NCBI GenBank assembly: GCA_046086245.1
Contig: JBJSXB010000276.1
Coordinates: 1-26,245 of the forward strand
Length of the DNA: 26,245 nucleotides
Direction: 5' to 3'
From: F1-20-MAGs016 sp046086245
Lineage (GTDB): Bacteria; Planctomycetota; Planctomycetia; Pirellulales; UBA1268
Shown: positions 7,296 to 14,071 of the stretch, in pieces
Numbering within the stretch: position 1 is the stretch's first letter
How the letters are laid out: each line of letters begins with the position of its first letter
Program-made: the position numbers and the translations under genes
The notes under the pieces: model-generated
What the model was told of the DNA's origin: nothing
Seen by the model: the letters and a program-made list of their open reading frames with translations, nothing else
The model's database searches: none

Positions 7296-7546
7296 CACGG
7301 CTCGCAACCCGCCTGCGCGGGTGCCGCGGCGCAGGGGGCTTCCGGCGCGCAGGTGCGCATCGGCTGGGGGGCCTGCGCGGCGCCGGGGGGGACGAAACCG
7401 GGCGGCAGGTGGCCGAAGCACCGCTCGTACTTCCAGACCTCCAGTGCGATGTAGCGCTCGCTGAGCGTCTTGCATCCGCTCGACGCCATGGTCGCGCCGA
7501 TCACCATCACGCCAAGTGCCCGCCGCATCGCGTCCGTCGTCCGCAT
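7124..7546 (-). CDS. Small Cys/Pro-rich lipoprotein
   Basis: A 140-residue predicted lipoprotein from ATG 7546, with a strong GGAGG 5 nt upstream. The signal sequence (residues 8-24) ends in a lipobox with Cys25 (A-S-S-G-C), followed by K-T-L-S-E-R-Y and a short conserved-looking E-V-W-K-Y-E-R-C-F-G segment. The rest is Pro/Ala/Gly-rich with several further cysteines (about residues 45-85) that could form disulfides or bind a cofactor. No named family is recognised. The final 57 codons lie on the opposite strand of the DUF4239 gene, a 172-bp tail-to-tail coding overlap. It resembles in style, but not clearly in sequence, the lipoproteins at 1-398 and 15827-16129. Confidence 0.7.
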   Translation of the reverse strand: MRTTDAMRRALGVMVIGATMASSGCKTLSERYIALEVWKYERCFGHLPPGFVPPGAAQAPQPMRTCAPEAPCAAAPAQAGCEPCHGGLADGGLPAGARIVPDLPPGPGGAPTPLPTPAGGVPAPVSAGRPVVISDEVVLP

Positions 7547-7890
7547 CGCATCCTCCGCGCCACGCGACCAGGCCCCGGTCCTCGGAGCCGTCGTCCACGG
7601 AGGCCGGGGATCGGCCGTCCGGGTGCGCCGCGGGAGCGACGCCAGGCAAACGTACCCCGCGGTTGGCGCGCGGCAAGCGGAAACGCGACGGAAGCGTCGG
7701 TCGCGCCGAAGAGCGTCGGATTCGCGGTCGGTCGTGGGATCGACGGCCTGCCGCGGACGACGATCACGGAAACTGTACGGCCGCGATGCGCTTCGGGGAT
7801 GCCCGCCGGTGCCACCTGTTCCCGATTCCGTCGACGGGCGAGAGGGCCGAGCGGGTGGATGCGTCGCCCACCGCGGACCCGGGCCTGCGC
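7547..7890. other. 344-nt stretch without a convincing gene
   Basis: Any open frames here are short, Arg-rich and shadow-like, and none has a ribosome site. The region is the downstream side of the tiny basic gene and the upstream side of the lipoprotein gene, both on the minus strand. A weak minus-strand promoter candidate, TTGCCG (7676 to 7671), 16 nt, TACGTT (7654 to 7649), lies about 100 nt before the lipoprotein start. No T-tract terminator is visible after the basic gene. Confidence 0.4.
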
Positions 7891-7980
7891 TCAGCCCTTG
7901 CGGTGGCGGATCCGGGCCCGCATCCGCCGCTTCTTCTGCCCCAGTTTGCGACGGCCCTTGCCGGTCTTCTTCACACCCAT
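7891..7980 (-). CDS. 29-residue highly basic protein, probably ribosome-associated
   Basis: A very short gene from ATG 7980 to TGA 7891. GGGAG is positioned about 8 nt before the ATG, and a promoter lies further upstream. Sixteen of 29 residues are Lys, Arg or His, with the core G-R-R-K-L-G-Q-K-K-R-R-M-R-A-R-I-R-H-R-K. This composition and length resemble tiny ribosomal proteins such as the bS22 / mitochondrial mS38 (AURKAIP1/COX24-like) group or bTHX; that link is inferred from composition, not an established match. If correct it would sit in rRNA of the small subunit. It is a monocistronic unit divergent from the App1 gene. The combination of start, ribosome site, promoter and non-random sequence makes it a real gene despite the length. 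Confidence 0.75.
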   Translation of the reverse strand: MGVKKTGKGRRKLGQKKRRMRARIRHRKG

Positions 7981-8022
7981 GCCTGTCTCCCACGCTCGCG
8001 GACGGCGAAAGTCACGGCCAGA

Positions 8023-8052
8023 GTTGTAGAATGACGCCTGACGGCCATGCAA
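8023..8052 (-). promoter_or_regulatory. Promoter of the 29-residue basic protein gene
   Basis: On the minus strand TTGCAT (8052 to 8047) and TACAAC (8028 to 8023) are 18 nt apart, followed by a leader of about 35 nt, GGGAG and the ATG at 7980. The same segment read on the plus strand holds TAGAAT (8027-8032), which could serve the divergent App1 gene but lacks a -35. Confidence 0.5.
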
Positions 8053-9168
8053 GCCTCGGCGGTCCGGCCCTGCCGCAGTGTCGTCTTCCCGGTCGCCCGA
8101 CGAGGTGCCCACCGGCGCGCGAGCATGATCGTCCTCTTTCCGACCTACGCGCGGCAGGCCGCCGGTGGCCGCAAGTGGCGGATCACGGTGGCGGGGATGG
8201 CGGTGCGGCCTCTCCCCCCGACCAGCCGCCGGCGGACGATGGCGCTGGCGGTGCTCAAGCGCGTGCTCGCACTCGACGAATCGCAGTGCGCCTCGCCGGT
8301 CTTCCAGCGCCGCAGCGACGCCTTTCTCTTCCAGCGTCTCGTCGGGCGGCGGATCGCAGGCACGGTGGGGGGGGTGGCGTTCGCCGGTGGACAGACCGAC
8401 CGGAGCGGGCACTTCATCGCCACCATCGACGTCGACGCCGATCGCTTGGAGATCCGTCCCGAAGCCTCCGCCGGCATTCCCTGGGTGCCGTCGTCGGCAT
8501 GGATCGACGACGACGGGGAGGCCGACGAGGTCCGCGGCGCGGCGACGACCGGGCGCGTGCAACTGGTGCCCGAGCGCGGGCTGTCGGTGATCTCCGACAT
8601 CGACGACACGATCAAGATCACCAACGTCGCCAATCGTCGCGAACTGCTCGCCAACACGTTCGTGCGCGAATTCGTCGCCGTGCCCGGAATGGACGCGGTC
8701 TACCGCCGCTGGCACGAGGAGGCGGCCGCGTTCCACTATGTCTCGGCGAGTCCCTGGCAACTGTCGGACTTCCTCGATCGCTTCCTCCGCGACGAGGGGC
8801 TGCCGACCGGATCGATGCACCTCAAACTCTTCCGCCTCAAAGATTCGACGCCTCTGGGGCGATTCCCCTCGCGCAAGCGGTCGAAGCGGCGCACGATCGA
8901 GCAGATCATGGCCGATTTCCCCGGTCGCCGGTTCGTGTTCGTCGGCGACTCGGGTGAACGCGATCCGGAGGTCTACGCCGCGATCGCCCGACGGCAGCCG
9001 CAGCGCGTGGCGGGCGTGTTGGTCCGGCGCGTGGCCGGTCCGAAGCCCGCCAGTGCCAAGCGATTCGCGAAACTCGAGCGCCGCGTGCCGCCCGGGTTGT
9101 TGCAGGTATTCACGACGCCGGACGAGGTCACGCTGGGGAGTCTGTTGCGGCCGCTCGCCGGGGCCTGA
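8047..9168 (+). CDS. App1-family phosphatidate phosphatase (DUF2183)
   Basis: A 373-residue member of the App1 family, whose yeast founder dephosphorylates phosphatidic acid to diacylglycerol using a Mg2+-dependent haloacid-dehalogenase-like DxDxT site. The catalytic motif is explicit in SDIDDTIKITNV (about residues 181-192), followed by YVSASPWQL (about 234-242) and GDSGERDPEVY (about 298-308), all typical of the catalytic domain. The N-terminal part (residues 27-130) matches the usual beta-rich region, beginning IVLFPTYAR. ATG 8047 is used here; an in-frame ATG at 8125, directly before IVLFPTYAR, would remove 26 Arg-rich residues and is a realistic alternative. Neither has a good ribosome site. 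It is convergent with yraN and is likely involved in membrane lipid turnover. Confidence 0.88.
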   Translation: MQASAVRPCRSVVFPVARRGAHRRASMIVLFPTYARQAAGGRKWRITVAGMAVRPLPPTSRRRTMALAVLKRVLALDESQCASPVFQRRSDAFLFQRLVGRRIAGTVGGVAFAGGQTDRSGHFIATIDVDADRLEIRPEASAGIPWVPSSAWIDDDGEADEVRGAATTGRVQLVPERGLSVISDIDDTIKITNVANRRELLANTFVREFVAVPGMDAVYRRWHEEAAAFHYVSASPWQLSDFLDRFLRDEGLPTGSMHLKLFRLKDSTPLGRFPSRKRSKRRTIEQIMADFPGRRFVFVGDSGERDPEVYAAIARRQPQRVAGVLVRRVAGPKPASAKRFAKLERRVPPGLLQVFTTPDEVTLGSLLRPLAGA

Positions 9169-9214
9169 CCTGCCGGAGTCGTCCGAATCCGCGCGTGATG
9201 CGGGAGCCGACGGC

Positions 9215-9589
9215 TCACAGCGGGCTTTCGAAAGCGTCGGGAAAGTGCTCCACGCGCGGGGGGGCCGCGTCGGGTTGAAAGAGCACCGTCACCACGTCGA
9301 TCCGCAGCGGGCACTCCTCGAGCCGATGCCGGCGGACGTAGGCGGTCGCCAGTTCGGCGATTCGCCGCTGCTTGCGGCCGTCGATCGACTCGGCGGGATG
9401 GCCATGATCGAGATCGCTACGGGCGCGGACCTCGACGAACACCACCGTGCGACCGTCGAGGGCGATCAGATCGATGTCGCCCCGCAGGATCTGCTCACGC
9501 CGGGCGACGATCCGGTAGCCGAGCCGTGCCAGATACCGAGCCGCCAGATCCTCCGCCGACCGGCCCAGCGCGTCCCTGCCGTCGCTCAT
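9215..9589 (-). CDS. yraN: YraN / UPF0102 nuclease-like protein
   Basis: A 124-residue UPF0102 protein with a Holliday-junction-resolvase-like (restriction endonuclease) fold. Visible signatures are GRSAEDLAARYLARLGYRI at residues 9-27, the metal-site pair G-D-I-D-L-I (37-42, Asp40) and F-V-E-V-R (51-55), and the later basic segment R-K-Q-R-R-I. The biochemical role is not firmly established. It is the last gene of the rpsP-trmD-rplS-yraN unit, 27 nt after rplS, as seen in many bacteria, and ends 46 nt from the convergent App1 gene. The final residues are Pro/Phe-rich and slightly longer than the core family. Confidence 0.9.
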   Translation of the reverse strand: MSDGRDALGRSAEDLAARYLARLGYRIVARREQILRGDIDLIALDGRTVVFVEVRARSDLDHGHPAESIDGRKQRRIAELATAYVRRHRLEECPLRIDVVTVLFQPDAAPPRVEHFPDAFESPL

Positions 9590-9616
9590 GTACCACCGCG
9601 GTGTCGGGTGCCCCGC

Positions 9617-10015
9617 TCACTCGCCGGCCGTTCCACCGCCCTTGCGACCCGCGGCTGCGACCTGCTCGTCGCGCTTCTCGCGGAGCCGTACCGCCTTGCC
9701 GACGCGGTCGCGCAGGTAATAGAGCTTCGCACGGCGCGACACGCCCGACCGCTTCACCTCCACCTTGGCGATCTTCGGCGAGTGGAGGGGAAACTTGCGC
9801 TCCACCCCCTCGCCGGCGACGATCCGTCGCACGGTGAACGTCTCGCGGCTTCCCGACCCGGCGCGGGCGATGACGACGCCGTTGAAGATCTGCACGCGTT
9901 CCTTTTCCCCCTCGAGGATCCGCGTGTGCACGTCGACCGTGTCACCGATGGCGAATTGCGGTGCGTCCGTCTTGAGGCTCGAGGCTTCGACCTTGGCGAG
10001 GATCTGCTGGCTCAC
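9617..10015 (-). CDS. rplS: 50S ribosomal protein L19 (bL19)
   Basis: bL19 sits at the subunit interface of the large ribosomal subunit. The 132-residue product has the expected core: F-A-I-G-D-T-V-D-V near residues 21-29, the RVQIFNGVVIAR strand (about 40-51), ETFTVRRI, GVERKFPLHSP (about 70-80), and the closing RRAKLYYLRDRVGKAVRL. The start is a GTG at 10015 with AGGA about 9 nt upstream. A basic, Ala/Gly-rich extension of about 15 residues follows the conserved end. The 48-nt gap to trmD contains degenerate GGGATA/GGGGAT repeats. Regulation is presumably shared with rpsP and trmD. Confidence 0.96.
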   Translation of the reverse strand: MSQQILAKVEASSLKTDAPQFAIGDTVDVHTRILEGEKERVQIFNGVVIARAGSGSRETFTVRRIVAGEGVERKFPLHSPKIAKVEVKRSGVSRRAKLYYLRDRVGKAVRLREKRDEQVAAAGRKGGGTAGE

Positions 10016-10063
10016 GGGAGGGGTTCCTGACGGAAACGGGGAACGGGATAGGGGATCGGATCG

Positions 10064-10759
10064 TCACGAAGGCGCGTCGGCCGCGGCATGCTGCTGCCGC
10101 CGGCGCGTCGCCTCCTCGGCCTGGGCCCGTCGCCACGATGCGATCCGGGCATGGTCACCGCTGAGGAGGATGTCGGGGACGACGAGCCCGCGATACTCGC
10201 GGGGCCGGGTGTACTGCGGTCCCTCGACGAGGCGCTCGGCACCCGAGAAGGAATCCTGCCGCGCGCTCTCGGCATCGCCGATCACGCCGGGCACGAGGCG
10301 GGAGACGGCATCGACGATCACCATCGCCGCCACCTCGCCTCCGGAGAGGACGTAGTCGCCGACGGAGATCTCCTCCGCACCGAGAGCCGGTGCGATGCGG
10401 GCGTCGAAGCCTTCGTACCGGCCGCACACCAGGACCAGCCGGTCGCGGGCGGCGAGCGACTCGACCAGCGCCTGATCGAGACGACGGCCCCCGGGAGACA
10501 ACAGCACGACGTGTCCGGGCACGGGATGACGCCGCTGGACCTCCTCGACACACGCCACGACCGGGCCGGGCATGAGGAGCATTCCCGGTCCGCCGCCGAA
10601 CGGCCGGTCGTCGACCTGGCGGTGCGTGCCGGGCGCGTGGTCGCGGATGTCGGCCAAGGCGACGTCGATCACACCCTGGGCCCGTGCCGCCCCGAGCAGG
10701 CTGCCGGAGAGGAAGCCCGTGAACAGCTCGGGAAAGAGGGTGAGGATGTCGAAGCGCAT
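10064..10759 (-). CDS. trmD: tRNA (guanine-N1)-methyltransferase
   Basis: TrmD methylates G37 of tRNAs with S-adenosylmethionine, preventing +1 frameshifting. The 231-residue product carries the trefoil-knot SAM-binding loops LSPGGRRLDQ (88-97), LVCGRYEGFDAR (110-121) and the long EISVGDYVLSGGE segment (130-142). Asp169 in Q-D-S-F is the general base position. The N-terminus M-R-F-D-I-L-T-L-F-P is typical and fixes the start at ATG 10759; the frame continues open upstream but without similarity. The C-terminal domain ends in a basic tail. It follows rpsP directly, with no rimM between them, unlike the E. coli order. Confidence 0.96.
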   Translation of the reverse strand: MRFDILTLFPELFTGFLSGSLLGAARAQGVIDVALADIRDHAPGTHRQVDDRPFGGGPGMLLMPGPVVACVEEVQRRHPVPGHVVLLSPGGRRLDQALVESLAARDRLVLVCGRYEGFDARIAPALGAEEISVGDYVLSGGEVAAMVIVDAVSRLVPGVIGDAESARQDSFSGAERLVEGPQYTRPREYRGLVVPDILLSGDHARIASWRRAQAEEATRRRQQHAAADAPS

Positions 10760-10860
10760 GGGTGTCACCCACGAATGGCGTCGGTGTTCGCACGCCCATG
10801 GATCGGCCGGCAACGCTCCGGCCGCGTCGCCGATCGTTCGCGAAAGGTGTCGACCGGTCG

Positions 10861-11295
10861 TCAGCCGGAGGAAGACGCGTCGGTCGCGGGAGCCTCGGGA
10901 GCGGAATCGGCGGCTGGGGACGACGGAGGCTCGGCGGTCGCCGCGGTGGGCTTCGCCTCGGGAACGAACACCGGCGCGTCGGCGGCGGGAACGACCTTGG
11001 GAAGCGTGAGCCGCGCGCGGGCCAGTTCCATCTCCTTCAGCCGCGTGCCGTTCGGCCCGTATTTCTTGAGGAGGATGCGGACGGCGTCGCTCGGCTGGGC
11101 GCCGACCGACAGCCAATACTCGATCCGCGGGCCGTTGATGAGGCAGCGGGCGTCGGTGTCGGGCACACAGGGATCGTACGTCCCGAGTTCCTCGATGACG
11201 CGACCGTCGCGCGGGCTGCGCCGATCGGTCGCGCAGATCCGGTAGAACGCCCGGTGTTTCCGACCCATCCGTTTCATCCGAATCGCAACCGCCAC
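10861..11295 (-). CDS. rpsP: 30S ribosomal protein S16 (bS16)
   Basis: bS16 is an assembly protein of the small ribosomal subunit. The product begins M-A-V-A-I-R-M-K-R-M-G-R-K-H-R-A-F-Y-R-I, the standard family start, and this requires initiation at GTG 11295; the nearby ATG is out of frame. GGAGG lies 8 nt before that GTG. The conserved core, including E-E-L-G-T-Y-D-P and the W-L-S-V-G-A-Q-P-S-D-A-V segment, covers the first 90 residues. About 50 further residues form a Pro/Ala/Ser-rich acidic tail (144 in total against about 80-90 usually). It is the first gene of the rpsP-trmD-rplS-yraN operon. Confidence 0.95.
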   Translation of the reverse strand: MAVAIRMKRMGRKHRAFYRICATDRRSPRDGRVIEELGTYDPCVPDTDARCLINGPRIEYWLSVGAQPSDAVRILLKKYGPNGTRLKEMELARARLTLPKVVPAADAPVFVPEAKPTAATAEPPSSPAADSAPEAPATDASSSG

Positions 11296-11303
11296 GGCAT
11301 GAA

Positions 11304-11308
11304 CCTCC
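11304..11308 (-). promoter_or_regulatory. Ribosome binding site that fixes the rpsP GTG start
   Basis: GGAGG on the minus strand, 8 nt upstream of GTG 11295. The out-of-frame ATG at 11300 lies inside the spacer, so spacing and frame together select the GTG. Confidence 0.7.
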
Positions 11309-11370
11309 GACAGGGAAGACCGACAGGAACCCCTCAGCGTACCCGAAAAACGCCGTAACCCAAGCCCAAC

Positions 11371-11392
11371 CGCCCGGCTCCCGGGCGTTTTT
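11371..11392 (+). terminator. Hairpin with T5 tail between rpsP and the Gfo/Idh gene
   Basis: CGCCCGG, loop CTC, CCGGGCG (11371-11387) is a perfect 7-bp stem followed directly by TTTTT (11388-11392) on the plus strand, the form of an intrinsic terminator. No plus-strand gene ends just upstream, so it would act on antisense transcription across the rpsP operon or as an attenuator in a long leader of the Gfo/Idh gene. It lies in the divergent gap between the two. Confidence 0.55.
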
Positions 11393-11520
11393 CCGGTCGG
11401 GCTGCCGATCCGGGGGGCCGGAGTTGACGGGACGACGCCATGCTGCGGCTGGTCGCCGCACCCGGGGGTGCGACAGAATCGGATGTTCTCTCCGACGAAC
11501 GGCTCCCCCCGAGGCTCATC

Positions 11521-12846
11521 GTGAAGACGTCTCCGTCGCCCCTGCGTCGGCCGGTCCCCCGCGGCGGCCCCTTGCGAGGCGCCCGGCGACGATGGCTTTC
11601 CGGCTCCGCGGCTCTGGCCGCGGCGGCGATCGGGCGGCGTGCGCTCCCCATGGAGGCCGCCACCACACACGCCGGACCATCCGATACGGTGCGGGTGGGG
11701 GCGATCGGGGTCGGCGGGCGGGCGTCGCTGTTGCTGGAGCAGTTGCCGGAGGGGGCGACGATCGTCGCGCTGTGCGACGTCAACGTGCCGCGCGCGTGGG
11801 CGTTCCGTGAGAAGCACGGTGGGGCGTGGCCCGTGTACGTCGACTACCGGCGGATCCTCGATCGCGCCGACGTCGATGCGGTGATCGTCGGCACCGGGGA
11901 GTTCCAGCGGATCCTCCCCTCCATCGATGCCTGTCGGGCGGGGAAGGACGTCTACGCCGAGAAGCCGTTGTCGCTCTACGTCCGCGAAGGGCGATCGCTG
12001 GTGGACGCGGCACGGAGGCATCGGCGGGTCGTCCAGGTGGGGACGCAGCAGCGATCGATGGAGATCAACCGCCGGGCGTGTGCATTCGTTCGCGAGGGGG
12101 GGCTCGGCAAGCTTCTCGAGGTCCGTGCCGTCAACTACGGCAACGCCAAAACGGCGCCGTCCCCGGCGCCGGTCGCCTCCACGCCCCCCACCGGCCTGGA
12201 TTGGAACGCCTGGCTCAATCAGGCGGCGGATCGGCCCTACGCGCCGGAGTGGATGGGATGGATGGCATGGCATGATTTCGCCGGCGGCGAGATGACCAAC
12301 TGGGGCGCGCACGGCGTCGATCAGATCCAGTGGGCCCTGGGCAAGGACACCACCGGCCCGGCGCTGGTGCGGCCGCTCACCGCCGGGGGCGACGGGCAGG
12401 TGGCGATGACCTACGCCGACGGGGTCGAGGTGAAGTTCATCCTCGACAAGGGGCCGATGGGCGGCGCCGTGTTCGTCGGCGAGAAGGGCAAGCTGGAGAT
12501 CAACCGCAACAAGGTGACCAGCAACCCGCCGGAGATCGCCGCCCGGATCCTTGCCGACGTCGACGTCGCCGAGGAGGAACGCAAATGGTCCGACGCCGTC
12601 GCCCTCTGGCAAGCGCGGCATCACCTGCAGAACTGGCTCGACTGCGTCCGCTCGCGAGACACGCCGGTCGCCGACGTCGAGATCGGACACCGCTCGGTCA
12701 CGGTCTGCCATTTGGCCAACATCGCCCGGGCGGTCGGCAGGCCACTGCGCTGGGATCCGCAGACGGAACGCTTTCCCGACGATCCCGCGGCCGACGCCCT
12801 CCTCGATCGCGAGCGCCGCAAGGGGTTCGAACTGCCGTCGGGGTGA
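11521..12846 (+). CDS. Tat-exported Gfo/Idh/MocA-family oxidoreductase
   Basis: A 441-residue NAD(P)-dependent oxidoreductase of the glucose-fructose oxidoreductase / inositol dehydrogenase group. The start chosen is GTG 11521 (GAGG 6 nt upstream); the frame is open to 11440 without similarity. Residues 22-42 form a twin-arginine signal (R-R-R-W-L then an Ala-rich stretch), so it is probably exported folded with its cofactor. The Rossmann part is VGAIGVGGRA (59-68), then V-A-L-C-D-V-N at 82-88, and the catalytic/nucleotide motif A-E-K-P at 146-149. A C-terminal substrate domain includes NWGAHGVDQIQWALG. Planctomycetes carry many such secreted paralogues, thought to act on sugars from complex polysaccharides; the substrate here is unknown. 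It converges on the sugar-binding lipoprotein gene. Confidence 0.9.
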   Translation: MKTSPSPLRRPVPRGGPLRGARRRWLSGSAALAAAAIGRRALPMEAATTHAGPSDTVRVGAIGVGGRASLLLEQLPEGATIVALCDVNVPRAWAFREKHGGAWPVYVDYRRILDRADVDAVIVGTGEFQRILPSIDACRAGKDVYAEKPLSLYVREGRSLVDAARRHRRVVQVGTQQRSMEINRRACAFVREGGLGKLLEVRAVNYGNAKTAPSPAPVASTPPTGLDWNAWLNQAADRPYAPEWMGWMAWHDFAGGEMTNWGAHGVDQIQWALGKDTTGPALVRPLTAGGDGQVAMTYADGVEVKFILDKGPMGGAVFVGEKGKLEINRNKVTSNPPEIAARILADVDVAEEERKWSDAVALWQARHHLQNWLDCVRSRDTPVADVEIGHRSVTVCHLANIARAVGRPLRWDPQTERFPDDPAADALLDRERRKGFELPSG

Positions 12847-12882
12847 GTCGGTGTGGTGGTCCGGCGTCGGTCCCGGGCACGT

Positions 12883-13938
12883 TCACCGCAGGTCGGGGTC
12901 GTTCTGGGCGTCGGCACGGCGGTAAAGCCGCGTCGGGATGAGGATCTCCGGTGGCACCTCCTCCCCTTTCGAATGCCGGGCGATCGCCGCGACGATCTCT
13001 TCCCCCATCCGCGCGGGGAACTGGATCGGGTCGGCGTAGATGGTGCCGTCCCGGATCGCTTCCTTGCCCTCCGGCTGACCGTCGAATCCCACGACCACCA
13101 CCTGAGCCCGCTTTCCCGCCTTCTCGATCGCCCCCACCGCGCCGAGTGCCGAGGGGTCGTTGATGGCGAAGATACCGCGCAGGTCGCCATGTGCCTGGAG
13201 GATGTCCTCGGTGGCCTTGTAACCCTGATCGCGAGCGCCGCCCGCCTCCAGTTCGGCGACGATCTCGACGGCCGCGCCCCCCGCCGCCAGCGCACGGTTG
13301 TGGGTGTCGATCACCTCGCGGAAACCCGCCACGCGGGCCAGGCAACTCTCGGCCTGTTTGAAATGGAGGATCGCCACCTTTCCGCCGGCGCTCCCGAGCG
13401 CCTCGAGCAGGGCCCGCGCCGCCTCGCGGCCGCCGCCGAGGTTGTCGGTGGCGATCTGCGTCACGATCTTCACGTCACCGCCGCGGTAGGGGATGTCCAC
13501 CGTGAAGACGGGAATCCCAGCGGCGTTGGCTTCGGCGATCACCGGACCGATCGCCTTGGAATCACAGGGGGACAGGACGATCGCCGCCACCCGGCGGACG
13601 ACGAAATCCTTCACCTGATTGCCCTGCTTGGCGACATCCTTGTCGGCACTGATCACGATCGCCTCGTAGCCGAGCCGTGATCCGGCGGCGGTGATGGCGT
13701 CGCCGATCACCTTGAAGAACGGGTTGTCGAGGGCCAACAGCGACACGCCGATCGTGCCCCGCGGCGCGGCCGCCGAGCCGGCGGGCTCGTCCGCCGCCGG
13801 ACGCCTTGGCCGCTCCGGGCGCGGGGCGGCGTGCCGGGAGCAACCGCCGGCCACGACGGCGAGGGCGACGAGCGCCGCCAGGCCGCGGACGGTCGCCGGC
13901 CGGGGGGCGATCCGAGGGGCGACGGGTCGGTGCGGCAT
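12883..13938 (-). CDS. Sugar-binding lipoprotein of an ABC transporter (RbsB-like)
   Basis: A 351-residue type I periplasmic binding protein. Residues 18-33 are a signal with lipobox A-G-G-C (Cys33), then an Ala/Pro/Arg linker to about residue 60. The mature fold begins T-I-G-V-S-L-L-A-L-D-N-P-F-F, the ribose-binding-protein pattern, and continues with the two-lobe features D-F-V-V-R-R-V-A-A-I-V-L-S-P, P-V-F-T-V-D-I and F-A-I-N-D-P-S-A-L-G, then V-V-V-V-G-F-D-G-Q-P. Such proteins bind pentoses, hexoses or related ligands for import. Start ATG 13938 has GGAGG 7 nt upstream. No permease or ATPase gene is adjacent, so it is an orphan in this window; it sits 133 nt after ffh on the same strand. 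Confidence 0.9.
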   Translation of the reverse strand: MPHRPVAPRIAPRPATVRGLAALVALAVVAGGCSRHAAPRPERPRRPAADEPAGSAAAPRGTIGVSLLALDNPFFKVIGDAITAAGSRLGYEAIVISADKDVAKQGNQVKDFVVRRVAAIVLSPCDSKAIGPVIAEANAAGIPVFTVDIPYRGGDVKIVTQIATDNLGGGREAARALLEALGSAGGKVAILHFKQAESCLARVAGFREVIDTHNRALAAGGAAVEIVAELEAGGARDQGYKATEDILQAHGDLRGIFAINDPSALGAVGAIEKAGKRAQVVVVGFDGQPEGKEAIRDGTIYADPIQFPARMGEEIVAAIARHSKGEEVPPEILIPTRLYRRADAQNDPDLR

Positions 13939-14071
13939 GAAACGTCCTCCGGGACCGATCGTGGCGGCGCGACGGCCCCGATCACCCCGCCATTGTCACC
14001 AAGCCATCGTCGCGGTGCCAGAGGATGCCGAGCATCGGTGCCCGCCCGCGCTGCGCCGACCCGCTGCACGA

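Noticed and set aside
7507..7815. 102-residue minus frame upstream of the lipoprotein
   Set aside because: Arg/Gly/Pro-rich, no ribosome site, and it overlaps the supported lipoprotein in another frame.
10861..12711. 616-residue minus-strand frame
   Set aside because: Only its last 144 residues are real (rpsP); the rest is antisense to the Gfo/Idh gene.
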